Below the pieces are notes generated by a model. The model had not been told where the DNA came from and made no database searches. It saw only the letters and a list, made by a program, of their open reading frames with translations. 64,000 nucleotides of DNA from Mesorhizobium atlanticum (GTDB taxonomy: Bacteria; Pseudomonadota; Alphaproteobacteria; Rhizobiales; Rhizobiaceae), in NCBI RefSeq assembly GCF_003289965.1, contig NZ_QMBQ01000008.1:186001-250000 (forward strand), given 5' to 3'. Made by a program: the position numbers and the translations under genes. This document shows, one piece after another, positions 17,028 to 25,515 of the stretch; positions within the stretch are counted from its first letter, which is position 1; each line of letters begins with the position of its first letter.

Positions 17028-17585
17028 GACACGTCTCCTTGTTAAGCGGGCGTTCCGGGAATCTCGGATCAAATCCGTGACCCAAGCCTCGCAACAAGGA
17101 CTATCCTCCTGGTTTTTTTCGACAACTTTTCCCGAGTGTAGATTTTTGTTTCTGGATTGTTTCTGAGAAGGCTATGCGCCGCAGGCCCGGTTCAACGTGC
17201 AAGGGCCGCGGCAATCCCTAGCGTGCAGCCACTCGGTTTCACATGGGCGGCGCAATGCCCTGATTCTCGACCACGACCCTTGTTCGCGACAAGCTTGCCG
17301 TCGCCGCCTCGCTCGGCGTTGACGAACACCGCGGCGCCCAGCTTCAAGCTAACGAACCGAGGCGTCGAAAATGCCGGCGCATCCGGTCGCGGGACCTTCA
17401 AAAGAACTTGATTGAGCGCCGCGCTTTCTTACATCTAAAGGGCCTGTGGCATTCGACTGGACGCCGCTTCACGATGGCGTGACGCCGCATCGGTGCTCTT
17501 GGCAAATCATTCGTTAACGAGCATTCTCCCGCCCGTCTCAGGCAACACCATTTCATCAGACCCTGTTTCATCCCAAGGAGTTGCC
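17028..17585. other. Long intergenic region without a convincing gene
   Basis: About 560 bases between the His-rich gene and the XRE-type regulator. It must hold their divergent promoters. Several short frames occur on both strands, among them a 69-codon minus-strand frame at 17192-17401, but none has a ribosome site or recognisable domain. No tRNA, riboswitch core or terminator was recognised. Confidence 0.5.
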
Positions 17586-17852
17586 ATGCCCAACACCGCA
17601 CGAAACGCTGTTTCCAACGACATCATTGCCGCGCCCGGCCTCAATCCTCTGAAGGCCGCTCGCGAAACGAGGGGATACACGATCGAGGAACTCTCTTTGA
17701 CCTGCGGTCTGGCCGTGGGCGAGATCGTCGACATCGAAGACGGCAAGGACGTCGATCCCGCCAAGCTTCGGCGCATCGCTTCCGCGCTGCAGATGCCGGA
17801 AGAGGAATTGATCACAGTGCCGGCAGCCGAAAATCGGCCCACGCATCAGTAG
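17586..17852 (+). CDS. Small XRE/HTH-type protein, 88 aa
   Basis: A single helix-turn-helix of Cro/CI type spans residues 20-75 (NPLKAARETRGYTIEELSLTCGLAVGEIVDIEDGK, then KLRRIASALQMPEEEL). Nothing else is present, so it could act as a dimeric DNA-binding protein or a toxin-antitoxin-type regulator without partner. The ATG at 17586 follows CAAGGAG. An intrinsic terminator closes it, so it is monocistronic. Confidence 0.78.
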   Translation: MPNTARNAVSNDIIAAPGLNPLKAARETRGYTIEELSLTCGLAVGEIVDIEDGKDVDPAKLRRIASALQMPEEELITVPAAENRPTHQ

Positions 17853-17874
17853 AGGCACGAAAAGCGTCCATTCG

Positions 17875-17906
17875 AGCCCGCCGAGGTTTCGCCCGGCGGG
17901 CTTTTT
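17875..17906 (+). terminator. Intrinsic terminator after the XRE-type gene
   Basis: Nine-base arms 17875-17883 and 17894-17902 pair perfectly around a ten-base loop and are followed by TTTT. Confidence 0.88.
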
Positions 17907-18004
17907 AATGCCTGAAAGACGAGAGCGCTGGCTCTTGCCAACAATGGTTGCGCCATGCGAATCGCCGACCGCTGCTATCCGACAGACCTGACGAGGGGTT
18001 CACC

Positions 18005-18463
18005 ATGAGCTTGGAATCGGTTCGCGCCTTCTTTGCGCGGCATGCGCCCGACATCGAAGTCATCGTCACCGAGGCCAGTTCGGCAACCGTGGCGCTGGCG
18101 GCGGAAGCCCATGGCGTGACGCCGGCGCAGATCGCCAAGACGATCTGCCTGCGTGTGGGCGAAGAGACCATGCTGGTCGTCACCAGCGGCGTCGCCAGGC
18201 TCGACAATCGCAAATTCAAGGACAGGATGGGCGGCAAGCCGCGCATGTTGGGCGGCGAAGAAGTGCTGGCAGCCACCAGCCATCCGCCGGGCGGCGTCTG
18301 TCCGTTCGGCCTGCCGGCACCGCTTCCCGTCTATTGCGATCTGTCGCTCAAGGCCTTCGACGAGGTCGTCCCCGCTGCCGGCGCCACCAATGCCGCGGTG
18401 CGCATTGCACCGCAGCGCATGGCCGACCTGGTCGGCGCCATATGGATCGACGTTTGCCAGTAA
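18005..18463 (+). CDS. YbaK/ProX-type aminoacyl-tRNA editing protein, 152 aa
   Basis: Freestanding YbaK-like deacylase fold related to the INS domain of prolyl-tRNA synthetase. The core is EAHGVTPAQIAKTICLRVGEETMLVVTSGVARLDNRKFK, where the lysine in QIAKTI is the conserved family lysine. The segment GGVCPFGLP forms the substrate loop. Such proteins hydrolyse mischarged Ala-, Cys- or Ser-tRNAs; which one is not clear here. Start at ATG 18005 with a GAGGGG site. Confidence 0.82.
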   Translation: MSLESVRAFFARHAPDIEVIVTEASSATVALAAEAHGVTPAQIAKTICLRVGEETMLVVTSGVARLDNRKFKDRMGGKPRMLGGEEVLAATSHPPGGVCPFGLPAPLPVYCDLSLKAFDEVVPAAGATNAAVRIAPQRMADLVGAIWIDVCQ

Positions 18464-18624
18464 CAATTAACGCCTAGATATCTTCTTGCGGTCCGTCGAA
18501 CGGCCTAGGCCGGCATTCGGCCGCGGGCGCTCGCTCGCATTCGGTTTGATGGCGGCGCTCATTGTCCATGCCTTTCGCTGCCGCGCCTCGACCAATCCGA
18601 AAAGCGTCGACTAACGGTCAAAGA

Positions 18625-18660
18625 TTGGACATTAGTCTTGACAGAAATACATATGTTCAA
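18625..18660 (+). promoter_or_regulatory. Putative operator ACAT-N20-ATGTTCAA upstream of drl
   Basis: GGACAT ending at 18632 and ATGTTCAA starting at 18653 form an inverted repeat with a 20-base spacer, 49 bases before the drl ATG. A TTGACA -35-like box (18638-18643) lies inside the spacer. The same arrangement and spacing occurs before the HAD gene and before gutM. The likely ligand is the SorC-family regulator at 32003-33016. Confidence 0.5.
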
Positions 18661-18708
18661 TACCCGTCAAGCGACCAAACAGCATGCGATATGGGAGGAA
18701 TAAGCGGC

Positions 18709-20037
18709 ATGGCTTCCAATATTTCGTTGACGGGCCTTGCCCGGGATCTCGATGAACGCGGCAAGTCCGGCAAGCCTATCCGCGTCGGCCTCATCGGCTC
18801 CGGCGAAATGGGAACCGACATCGTTACTCGCGTCGCCCACATGTCCGGCATCGAGATCGGCGCCATTTCCGAGCTCAACCTTCCGGCGGCCAGCAAGGCC
18901 GTCGATATCGCGTTCCAGGAAACCGGACACGCACGGGAAGTGTCGAACGCCTCGGCCATGACCGCTGCCATGGAGGCGGGCAAGATCGCCGTCACCAACG
19001 ATTCCAGCCTTGTCATCGGCAACGAGCTCATCGACGTCGTGATCGACGCGACCGGCGTTCCGGCCGTGGGCGCCGAGATCGGCCTGCGCGCCATGGAGCA
19101 CGGCAAGCACCTTGTGATGATGAATGTCGAGGCCGACGTCACCATCGGCGCCTATCTCAAGGCCGAGGCCGACCGGCTCGGCGTCACCTATTCTCTGGGC
19201 GCCGGCGACGAGCCGTCTTCCTGCATGGAACTGATCGAGTTCGTCTCAGCCATGGGCCATCCGATCGTTGCCGCCGGCAAGGGGAAGAACAACCCGCTCA
19301 ACATCGACGCCACGCCTCCGGATTACGAGGAGGAGGCGAAGCGCCGGCATATGAATGTGCGCATGCTGGTCGAATTCGTCGATGGTTCGAAGACCATGGT
19401 CGAGATGGCGGCGATCGCCAACGCGACCGGGCTGGTTCCCGACAAGCCCGGCATGCACGGTCCATCGGCCACGCTCGGCGAATTGTCGAAGGTGCTGGTG
19501 CCTGAGAAGGACGGCGGCGTGCTGTCGAAGGTCGGCGTCGTCGACTATTCGATCGGCAAGGGCGTCGCGCCGGGCGTCTTCGTCGTGGCCGACATGTCGC
19601 ATCCGCGCATCTCGGAGCGCATGGAAGACCTGAAGATGGGCAAGGGCCCGTACTTCACCTTCCACCGCCCCTATCACCTGACCTCGCTGGAGGTGCCGCT
19701 CACCTGCGCCCGCGTCGTGCTCTACGGCAAGGCCGACATGGTGCCGCTGGCAAAGCCGGTCGCCGAGGTCTGCGCCGTCGCCAAGAAGGATCTGAAGCCC
19801 GGCGACAACCTCGATGCCATCGGCGAGTATTGCTATCGCGCCTGGATCATGACGGCTCCGGAAGCCCATGCGGCGCGCGCGATTCCCTGCGGCCTGCTGC
19901 AGGGTGGCTCGGTCACCGCGCCCATCAAGAAGGGCGAGCTTATCACCTATGCCAATGCGGCGCCCGCGCCGGGCTCGAAGATCGCCGAGCTGCGCGCCCG
20001 CCAGGACAAGCTCGTTTACGGGACCGTAGAGGCGTGA
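18709..20037 (+). CDS. drl: DXP reductoisomerase-like (DRL) oxidoreductase with SAF domain, 442 aa
   Basis: An N-terminal Rossmann domain (IRVGLIGSGEMGTDI near residue 24) resembles homoserine dehydrogenase. A middle catalytic domain follows (VMMNVEADVTIG, LGAGDEPSSCMELIEF, KGKNNPLN), then a C-terminal SAF domain. I recognise this as the family that includes DRL of Brucella abortus, which converts 1-deoxy-D-xylulose 5-phosphate and NADPH to 2-C-methyl-D-erythritol 4-phosphate in place of DXR. That family also has paralogues of unknown role. I start at ATG 18709 after a GGAGGA site. E1alpha follows two bases after the stop, so the gene heads an operon with E1/E2 genes, unusual for an isoprenoid gene and suggestive of the reverse, catabolic reaction. 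Confidence 0.75.
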   Translation: MASNISLTGLARDLDERGKSGKPIRVGLIGSGEMGTDIVTRVAHMSGIEIGAISELNLPAASKAVDIAFQETGHAREVSNASAMTAAMEAGKIAVTNDSSLVIGNELIDVVIDATGVPAVGAEIGLRAMEHGKHLVMMNVEADVTIGAYLKAEADRLGVTYSLGAGDEPSSCMELIEFVSAMGHPIVAAGKGKNNPLNIDATPPDYEEEAKRRHMNVRMLVEFVDGSKTMVEMAAIANATGLVPDKPGMHGPSATLGELSKVLVPEKDGGVLSKVGVVDYSIGKGVAPGVFVVADMSHPRISERMEDLKMGKGPYFTFHRPYHLTSLEVPLTCARVVLYGKADMVPLAKPVAEVCAVAKKDLKPGDNLDAIGEYCYRAWIMTAPEAHAARAIPCGLLQGGSVTAPIKKGELITYANAAPAPGSKIAELRARQDKLVYGTVEA

Positions 20038-20039
20038 TC

Positions 20040-21068
20040 ATGGCCGGAGCCAGCAAAGCCGTCGCGGATAGCCGGGCCAACCTACCCTTCGTCTATCGTC
20101 AGTACCGCCCCGAGCAGCTCAGACACGTGCTTCACAAGATGTACCTCATCCGCCGCTTCGAAGAGGGCGCGGAAGAGTGCTACATGCGCGGCCTCATCCA
20201 CGGCACCATGCACCTGTCGATCGGCCAGGAAGCGAGCGCCATGGGCATCTGCATGCCGCTCGCCGAGGATGACCAGATCACCTCGACGCATCGCGGCCAT
20301 GGCCATTGCATCGCCAAGGGCGCCGAGGTCAGCCGCATGTTCGCGGAGTTCTTCGGCAAGACCACCGGCTACTGCAAGGGCAGGGGCGGTTCCATGCATA
20401 TCGCCGATGTCGCCAAGGGCAATCTCGGCGCTAACGGCATCGTTGCCGGCGGCATTCCGATCGCCGTGGGCGCCGCGCTTTCATCCAAGATGATAAAGAC
20501 CGGCAAGGTGGTCGTCTCCTTCTTCGGCGACGGCGCCAACAATGAAGGCGCCTTCCACGAGGCGCTGAACATGGCGGCGATCTGGAAGCTGCCGGTGATC
20601 TTCGTGTGCGAGAACAACGGCTACGGCATGTCGACCTCGACGGCGCGTTCTACCGCGGTGAAGAACATCGCCGAGCGCGCGGCCGCCTATTCCATGCCCG
20701 GCGTGATCGTAAACGGCAACATCTTCTCGGAGGTCGCCGAGGCGTCCTTCAAGGCGGTCGAGCGGGCGCGCGCGGGCGAGGGGCCGACCCTGATCGAGTC
20801 CAAGACCTACCGCCACCGCGGCCATTCCAAGAGCGACCGCAACCGCTACCGCACCAAGGAAGAGATCGACGATTGGATGGCGAACCGCGATCCGATCACG
20901 CTGTTCGAGACGGAACTGCGCGATTTCGGCTTCATCGACGACCAGGGCATCCAGGCGATCCGCGACGCGGTCGCCAAGGAGATCGCCGACGGCATCGAGT
21001 TTGCCAAGGCGAGCCCGGCTCCCGAGATCGCCACCCTTGAGAACTATGTTTACACGGAGCAAGCGTGA
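20040..21068 (+). CDS. TPP-dependent dehydrogenase E1 alpha subunit, acetoin-dehydrogenase (AcoA) type, 342 aa
   Basis: The thiamine diphosphate motif begins at Gly163 (GDGANNEGAFHEALN) and ends with Asn192-Asn193 in FVCENNGYG. The segment LGANGIVAGGIPIAVGAAL and the loop MSTSTARSTAVKNIAERAAAY resemble AcoA of acetoin dehydrogenase. The housekeeping rhizobial PdhA instead has a GGHGIVGAQ-type loop. E1 enzymes of this group cleave 2-oxo acids or acyloins and pass the acyl unit to lipoate. Its place after drl suggests an acyloin such as DXP as substrate. The start is ATG 20040; it is tightly coupled to E1beta. Confidence 0.85.
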   Translation: MAGASKAVADSRANLPFVYRQYRPEQLRHVLHKMYLIRRFEEGAEECYMRGLIHGTMHLSIGQEASAMGICMPLAEDDQITSTHRGHGHCIAKGAEVSRMFAEFFGKTTGYCKGRGGSMHIADVAKGNLGANGIVAGGIPIAVGAALSSKMIKTGKVVVSFFGDGANNEGAFHEALNMAAIWKLPVIFVCENNGYGMSTSTARSTAVKNIAERAAAYSMPGVIVNGNIFSEVAEASFKAVERARAGEGPTLIESKTYRHRGHSKSDRNRYRTKEEIDDWMANRDPITLFETELRDFGFIDDQGIQAIRDAVAKEIADGIEFAKASPAPEIATLENYVYTEQA

Positions 21069-22066
21069 TGGACGCCGTGGTGCGTGAACTGAGCTACGCC
21101 CAGGCGATCCAGGAAGCCATGGCCATCGCCATGGACATGGACGAGCGCGTCTTCCTGATGGGCGAGGATATCGGCGTCTATGGCGGCGCCTTCCAGGTGA
21201 CCGGCGATCTGGTCGAGCGCTACGGCACCGACCGGGTGATCGACACGCCGATCTCCGAACTGGGCGGCGCGGGTGTCGCGGTGGGCGCGGCCGTCACAGG
21301 CATGCGGCCGATCTTCGAGTTCCAGTTCTCGGATTTCGCCGCGCTCGCCATGGAGCAGATCGTCAATCAGGCGGCCAAGATGCGCTTCATGCTCGGCGGC
21401 GAGGTTTCGGTGCCGGTGGTGATGCGTTTCCCCGCCGGCTCCGGCACAGGCGCCGCCGCCCAGCACAGCCAGAGCCTGGAAGCCTGGCTCGGCCATGTGC
21501 CTGGCCTCAAGGTCATCCAGCCGGCGACGCCGCACGATGCCAAGGGCATGCTGCTTGCCGCCGTTGCCGATCCGGATCCGGTCATGATCTTCGAGCACAA
21601 GCTGCTCTACAAGATGAAGGGACATGTGCCGGAAGGCCACTACACCGTGCCGATCGGCAAGGCCGAGATCCGCCGCGAGGGCCGCGACCTCACCATCGTC
21701 GCGACATCGATCATGGTGCAGAAGGCGCTCGACGCCGCCGCGGCGCTGGAAGGCGAGGGCATCGACATCGAGGTGGTCGATCTGCGCACGATCCGGCCGA
21801 TCGACCGGCAGACTGTCATCGACAGCGTGAAGAAAACCTCGCGCCTGCTCTGCGTCTACGAGGCGGTGAAGACGCTAGGCATCGGCGCCGAGGTGAGCGC
21901 GCTGGTCGCTGAAAGCGAGGCCTTCGACTATCTCGATGCGCCGATCGTGCGCCTCGGCGGCGCCGAGACGCCGATCCCCTACAATCCGGATCTTGAAAAG
22001 GCGACGGTGCCGCAGGTCCCCGACATCATCGCCGCCGCGCGCGACCTCGTGAAAGGGGTCCGCTGA
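21068..22066 (+). CDS. TPP-dependent dehydrogenase E1 beta subunit, 332 aa
   Basis: Transketolase-like pyrimidine domain and C-terminal domain of the alpha2beta2 E1 enzymes. Visible are the conserved start (SYAQAIQEAMAIAMDMDERVFLMGEDIGVYGG), the catalytic-site glutamate region FEFQFSDFAALAMEQIVNQAAK, and IEVVDLRTIRPID. ATG 21068 overlaps the E1alpha stop (TGATG); a GTG three bases upstream is also possible. It forms the decarboxylase/acyloin-cleaving heterotetramer with E1alpha. Confidence 0.9.
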   Translation: MDAVVRELSYAQAIQEAMAIAMDMDERVFLMGEDIGVYGGAFQVTGDLVERYGTDRVIDTPISELGGAGVAVGAAVTGMRPIFEFQFSDFAALAMEQIVNQAAKMRFMLGGEVSVPVVMRFPAGSGTGAAAQHSQSLEAWLGHVPGLKVIQPATPHDAKGMLLAAVADPDPVMIFEHKLLYKMKGHVPEGHYTVPIGKAEIRREGRDLTIVATSIMVQKALDAAAALEGEGIDIEVVDLRTIRPIDRQTVIDSVKKTSRLLCVYEAVKTLGIGAEVSALVAESEAFDYLDAPIVRLGGAETPIPYNPDLEKATVPQVPDIIAAARDLVKGVR

Positions 22067-22069
22067 GCG

Positions 22070-23449
22070 ATGCCGACAGAAGTCATTCTTCCCAAGGTCG
22101 ACATGGACATGGCGACCGGCCAGATCTCGCGCTGGTTCGCCGAGGAGGGCGCCAAGGTCAAGAAGGGCGATGTGCTCTTCGAGATCGAGACCGACAAGGC
22201 GGCGATGGAGATCGACGCGCCGGCCAGCGGCACGCTGCGCAACGTCACAGGCAAGGAGCGCGTCCACATTCCTGTCGGTGAGCCCGTCGCCTGGATCTAT
22301 GCCGACGACGAGGTGTATTCGGCAGAGACGACGCAGAACAAGGCTCCAATCTCCCCGCTTGTGGGGGAGATGTCGGCGAAGCCGGCAGAGGGGGGCGCTG
22401 TCCCGCCAGCCTCTCATTCCTTCGCGCCCCCCGCTGCCCTGCCGGGCATCTCCCCCACAAGGGGGGAGATTGGCCAATCGCAAGGCGAGCGCGCAACGCC
22501 GCTGGCGCGCCGCTTGGCTCGTGAAGCCGGTCTTAAGATAGCCGAAATACATGGCAGCGGTCCGCGCGGCCGTGTTGTGCGTGCCGACGTCGAGGCCGCA
22601 GTTGCGGCGAAGGCCGCCGCTCCTGCTCAACTGGTCGCCGAGATCGCATCGCCAAGCCCGGCCGAACTCCCGTCCGCTTCGGCGCCCGCGCCAAAGCCGA
22701 TGTCGGACGACCAGGTGTTGAAGCTGTTCGCCGAAGGCTCCTACGAGCTGGTGCCGCACGACAACATGCGCAAGACCATCGCGCGCCGCCTGGTCGAGGC
22801 GAAATCCACCATCCCGCATTTCTATCTGACGCTGGATTGCGAGCTCGATGCGCTCTTGGCGTTGCGCACGCAGCTCAATGCCGCGGCTCCGATGAGGAAG
22901 ACCGACAAGGGCGAGGTTCCCGCCTACAAGCTTTCGGTCAACGACATGGTGATCAAGGCCATGGCGATGGCGCTGATGGCGGTGCCGGACGCGAACGCAT
23001 CCTGGACCGAGAACGCCATGGTCAAGCACAAGCACGCCGATGTCGGCGTCGCGGTGTCGATCCCAGGCGGCCTGATCACCCCGATCATTCGCCATGCGGA
23101 TGAAAAGACGCTGTCGGTCATCTCCAACGAGATGAAGGACCTGGCAAGCCGCGCCCGCAGCCGCAAGCTGAAGCCGGAAGAATATCAGGGCGGAACCACG
23201 GCGGTGTCGAATCTCGGCATGTTCGGCATCAAGGACTTTGCCGCCGTCATCAACCCGCCGCATGCCACGATCCTGGCGGTCGGCGCGGGCGAGGAGCGGG
23301 CCGTGGTCAAGAAGGGCGAGATCAAGATAGCCACCGTCATGTCGGTGACGCTCTCGACCGATCACCGCGCGGTCGACGGCGCGCTCGGCGCCGAGTTGCT
23401 CGGCGCCTTCAAGCGCATGATCGAGAACCCGATGAGCATGCTGGTGTAA
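22070..23449 (+). CDS. Dihydrolipoamide acyltransferase (E2), 459 aa
   Basis: One N-terminal lipoyl domain (lipoyl Lys43 in EIETDKAAMEI), a flexible linker, a peripheral-subunit-binding domain (TPLARRLAREAGLKIAEIHGSGPRGRVVRADVE, about residues 143-175), and a catalytic domain ending in DHRAVDG with His432. It transfers the acyl group from lipoate to CoA. Residues 93-135 of the linker are encoded by a palindromic repeat inserted in frame. No E3 gene is linked, so a lipoamide dehydrogenase from elsewhere must serve. It lies three bases after E1beta. Confidence 0.9.
   Translation: MPTEVILPKVDMDMATGQISRWFAEEGAKVKKGDVLFEIETDKAAMEIDAPASGTLRNVTGKERVHIPVGEPVAWIYADDEVYSAETTQNKAPISPLVGEMSAKPAEGGAVPPASHSFAPPAALPGISPTRGEIGQSQGERATPLARRLAREAGLKIAEIHGSGPRGRVVRADVEAAVAAKAAAPAQLVAEIASPSPAELPSASAPAPKPMSDDQVLKLFAEGSYELVPHDNMRKTIARRLVEAKSTIPHFYLTLDCELDALLALRTQLNAAAPMRKTDKGEVPAYKLSVNDMVIKAMAMALMAVPDANASWTENAMVKHKHADVGVAVSIPGGLITPIIRHADEKTLSVISNEMKDLASRARSRKLKPEEYQGGTTAVSNLGMFGIKDFAAVINPPHATILAVGAGEERAVVKKGEIKIATVMSVTLSTDHRAVDGALGAELLGAFKRMIENPMSMLV
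22346..22473. repeat. Palindromic repeat inserted in the E2 coding sequence
   Basis: Outer arms 22346-22372 and 22447-22473 are 27-base inverted repeats with one mismatch, and an inner GC-rich inverted repeat fills most of the interior. It resembles the mosaic palindromic repeats that rhizobia usually carry between genes. Here it keeps the frame open and adds about 43 Pro/Ala/Gly-rich residues to the interdomain linker. Confidence 0.85.
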
Positions 23450-23585
23450 GTCATCCCCGCAGGTCCTTGATCCGGCTTGCTCTTACGCCACGGGCCCTGC
23501 GATCACCGACTTGTCAGGCCGGCAGCTCGCAGGAATCCAGGCCCGGTGCTTGAAGCCGCCGCTGTTTCGTTCCACATCGGGCGCA

Positions 23586-24752
23586 ATGAACGGCAAGATG
23601 CGGGAATGGTTTCGGAATTGGCGATGGGCCTTGGCCGCATCGCTGTTCCTGCATGCCCTGATCGCAGCATTCCTGTTCTATGGCCTGCCGAGGCCCGAGC
23701 AACAGCCGGACCAACAGGAGCAGCCGGTCAACGTCGCGATCGTGCCGCCGCCCGATCAGCCCAAGCCGAAGTCTGCGCCAAAGCCGCCGGAGCCGACGCC
23801 TGAAAAGAAGGCCGAGAAGCCGCCTGAGCAGCCCGTGCAGAAGCCACCGCCTCCGCAGCCGCCGAAACCGCAGGACATCCCGGTTCTGAAGCGCGTTTTC
23901 CAATATGGCGAGAAGGATACCGGACCGGAGAAATCTCCCGATGGCGGCAGTGCGCCGGCCAACGCCTCGTCGCCGGTCCAGGATCAGCCCACTAAGCCGC
24001 CTGTCGTATCGCAGCGCGCGCCCAGCCAGCCCGCTCCGCCTGTAACGCCAGAGCAGCAGGCGGGCACCAATAAGGCGCAAGAGAAACCGGCAACCGCCGC
24101 GCCGGAGGAAAAACCCGCGCAAAGCGAGGAGAAGCAGGCGACAGAGGACACTGACAAACAGCAGCAGGATAAGCAGGAGGCAGCTCCGCAAACCGCCGAA
24201 AAGCCTGCGGCCGAAGCGCCAAAGCCATCGACGGCCGAGGCCGGCGACAAGCCTGCGCCGGCCGAAAAGGTAAAACCTAAACCCTCCAAGGCGATGAAGT
24301 TCAAATCCGCAAGAGCTTTGAGAGCACCAAGCGCGAACCTGGGAAGGTCAAACTCCGCCGACAGCGAGGTTGCGGGATCGCCGATCTATTCGGGCCTGCC
24401 GGGCGTCAGAAAGCTTTACTCGCCGGGTGCGACCGGCAACGCGCTGGCCACAAGCTCGATGGAGAACGTGCCGCGCGATCAGCGCATAGCCAATCTTTGC
24501 GCCAACGTCCTGAACCAGGAATTGCAAAGTGCCGATTACGCGCCGAAATGGCTGCCGACAATTCCCCTGAAACAGGGCAATGTTCTCAACCCACCGCAGG
24601 CCGCCTTCAGCACGACAACCCAATGGTATGATCTGAGCTTCCGCTGCGAGGTCGACGCCGATGCGACGCGGGTCCTGTCCTTCAACTTCCGCGTGGGGGG
24701 ATTGGTGCCGCCCGGTGACTGGACCCGGCGTCGCTTCCCCAGTCTCCGCTAG
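23586..24752 (+). CDS. DUF930-type protein with TonB-like architecture, 388 aa
   Basis: A short cytoplasmic N-terminus and one membrane helix (WALAASLFLHALIAAFLFYG, residues 12-31) are followed by about 230 residues rich in Pro, Lys, Glu, Gln and Ala. A folded C-terminal domain of about 130 residues starts near IYSGLPGVRKLYSPGATG and carries two cysteines (LCANVLNQEL and FRCEVD). The plan is that of TonB, but the C-terminal domain looks like DUF930. It may span the periplasm. Start at ATG 23586. The function is unknown, and it seems unrelated to the E2 gene upstream. Confidence 0.65.
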   Translation: MNGKMREWFRNWRWALAASLFLHALIAAFLFYGLPRPEQQPDQQEQPVNVAIVPPPDQPKPKSAPKPPEPTPEKKAEKPPEQPVQKPPPPQPPKPQDIPVLKRVFQYGEKDTGPEKSPDGGSAPANASSPVQDQPTKPPVVSQRAPSQPAPPVTPEQQAGTNKAQEKPATAAPEEKPAQSEEKQATEDTDKQQQDKQEAAPQTAEKPAAEAPKPSTAEAGDKPAPAEKVKPKPSKAMKFKSARALRAPSANLGRSNSADSEVAGSPIYSGLPGVRKLYSPGATGNALATSSMENVPRDQRIANLCANVLNQELQSADYAPKWLPTIPLKQGNVLNPPQAAFSTTTQWYDLSFRCEVDADATRVLSFNFRVGGLVPPGDWTRRRFPSLR

Positions 24753-24753
24753 A

Positions 24754-25428
24754 TTAGGCCGGCACACCGAGCTCGGCCAATTGCCGGCCGACTTCGTGCC
24801 AATCTGCGCAGACAAAATCGGCGCCGGCGGCCTTCAGCCGTGCGCCGTGCTCGGAATAGGTGTGACCGCCGCCGGTATAGCCGATCGCGATCATGCCGGC
24901 AGCGACCGCGCCCTGGACGCCGAACGGCGAATCCTCGACCACGATGCAGTCGGACGGCTTCGCGCCCATTTTGTCGGCGGCATAGAGGAAGATGTCGGGC
25001 GCCGGCTTGCCGTTCTTTACCATCGAAGAGGAAAAGATCGCCTCGCCGAAGAAGCGTGACAGTCCTGTCACCGACAGGCTGTGGTCGATGCGTTCGACCG
25101 AGGATGACGAGGCAACGCAGCGGTCTCCGGCTAGCGCGCCGAGGAAAGGCACGATTCCCGGCGTCGGCTTCAGCTCCTCGGTGAAGAGCAGCTTGGTCTC
25201 GGCCCAGATGTCGCCGTCGGCGGCGGGCGGGAACTGGTGGCCGGTCAGCTCCTTGATTTTTGCGATGATGTCCGCCTGCTTCATGCCGATGCATTGGGCG
25301 ATGATGCCGCCATGGACGCCGGGCATTCCGTGCTTCTCGTAAACGCGCTCATAGGCCCTGGCGGCCAGCGGCTCGCTGTCGACGAGAACGCCGTCGCAGT
25401 CGAAAATCATCAGTCTAGCTTGCGCCAC
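24754..25428 (-). CDS. HAD-superfamily sugar-phosphate phosphatase-like protein, 224 aa
   Basis: HAD subfamily IA with a four-helix cap. Motif I is IFDCDGVLVDSEP at residues 7-19, motif II SSS (VASSSSVERI), motif III lysine in KNGKPAPDIF, and motif IV acidic pair in VVEDSPFG. Members are phosphatases or phosphomutases of small sugar phosphates such as beta-phosphoglucomutase or 2-deoxyglucose-6-phosphatase. The operator-like site 27 bases upstream links it to drl and the PTS, so it may act on an intermediate or overflow product of that pathway. Confidence 0.82.
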   Translation of the reverse strand: MAQARLMIFDCDGVLVDSEPLAARAYERVYEKHGMPGVHGGIIAQCIGMKQADIIAKIKELTGHQFPPAADGDIWAETKLLFTEELKPTPGIVPFLGALAGDRCVASSSSVERIDHSLSVTGLSRFFGEAIFSSSMVKNGKPAPDIFLYAADKMGAKPSDCIVVEDSPFGVQGAVAAGMIAIGYTGGGHTYSEHGARLKAAGADFVCADWHEVGRQLAELGVPA

Positions 25429-25454
25429 GCGCCTCTCCCAGCTCCTGTGCCAAT

Positions 25455-25490
25455 GTGCACATCGCTATCGATAAAAAGTCAGATGTTCAA
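25455..25490 (-). promoter_or_regulatory. Putative operator upstream of the HAD gene
   Basis: GCACAT ending at 25462 and ATGTTCAA starting at 25483 repeat the drl arrangement with exactly the same 20-base spacer. It is the only non-coding space (87 bases) before the HAD gene, which starts at 25428 on the minus strand. Confidence 0.45.
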
Positions 25491-25515
25491 TAGTGGGTGG
25501 TTCCGTGTCCAGCTC

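Noticed and set aside
17192..17401. A 69-codon minus-strand frame in the long spacer before the XRE-type gene
   Set aside because: It has no ribosome site and no recognisable domain; kept only as a remark.
22346..22473. A frameshift or assembly error in E2
   Set aside because: The frame stays open through the element and both flanking domains are complete and in phase, so insertion of a repeat explains it better.
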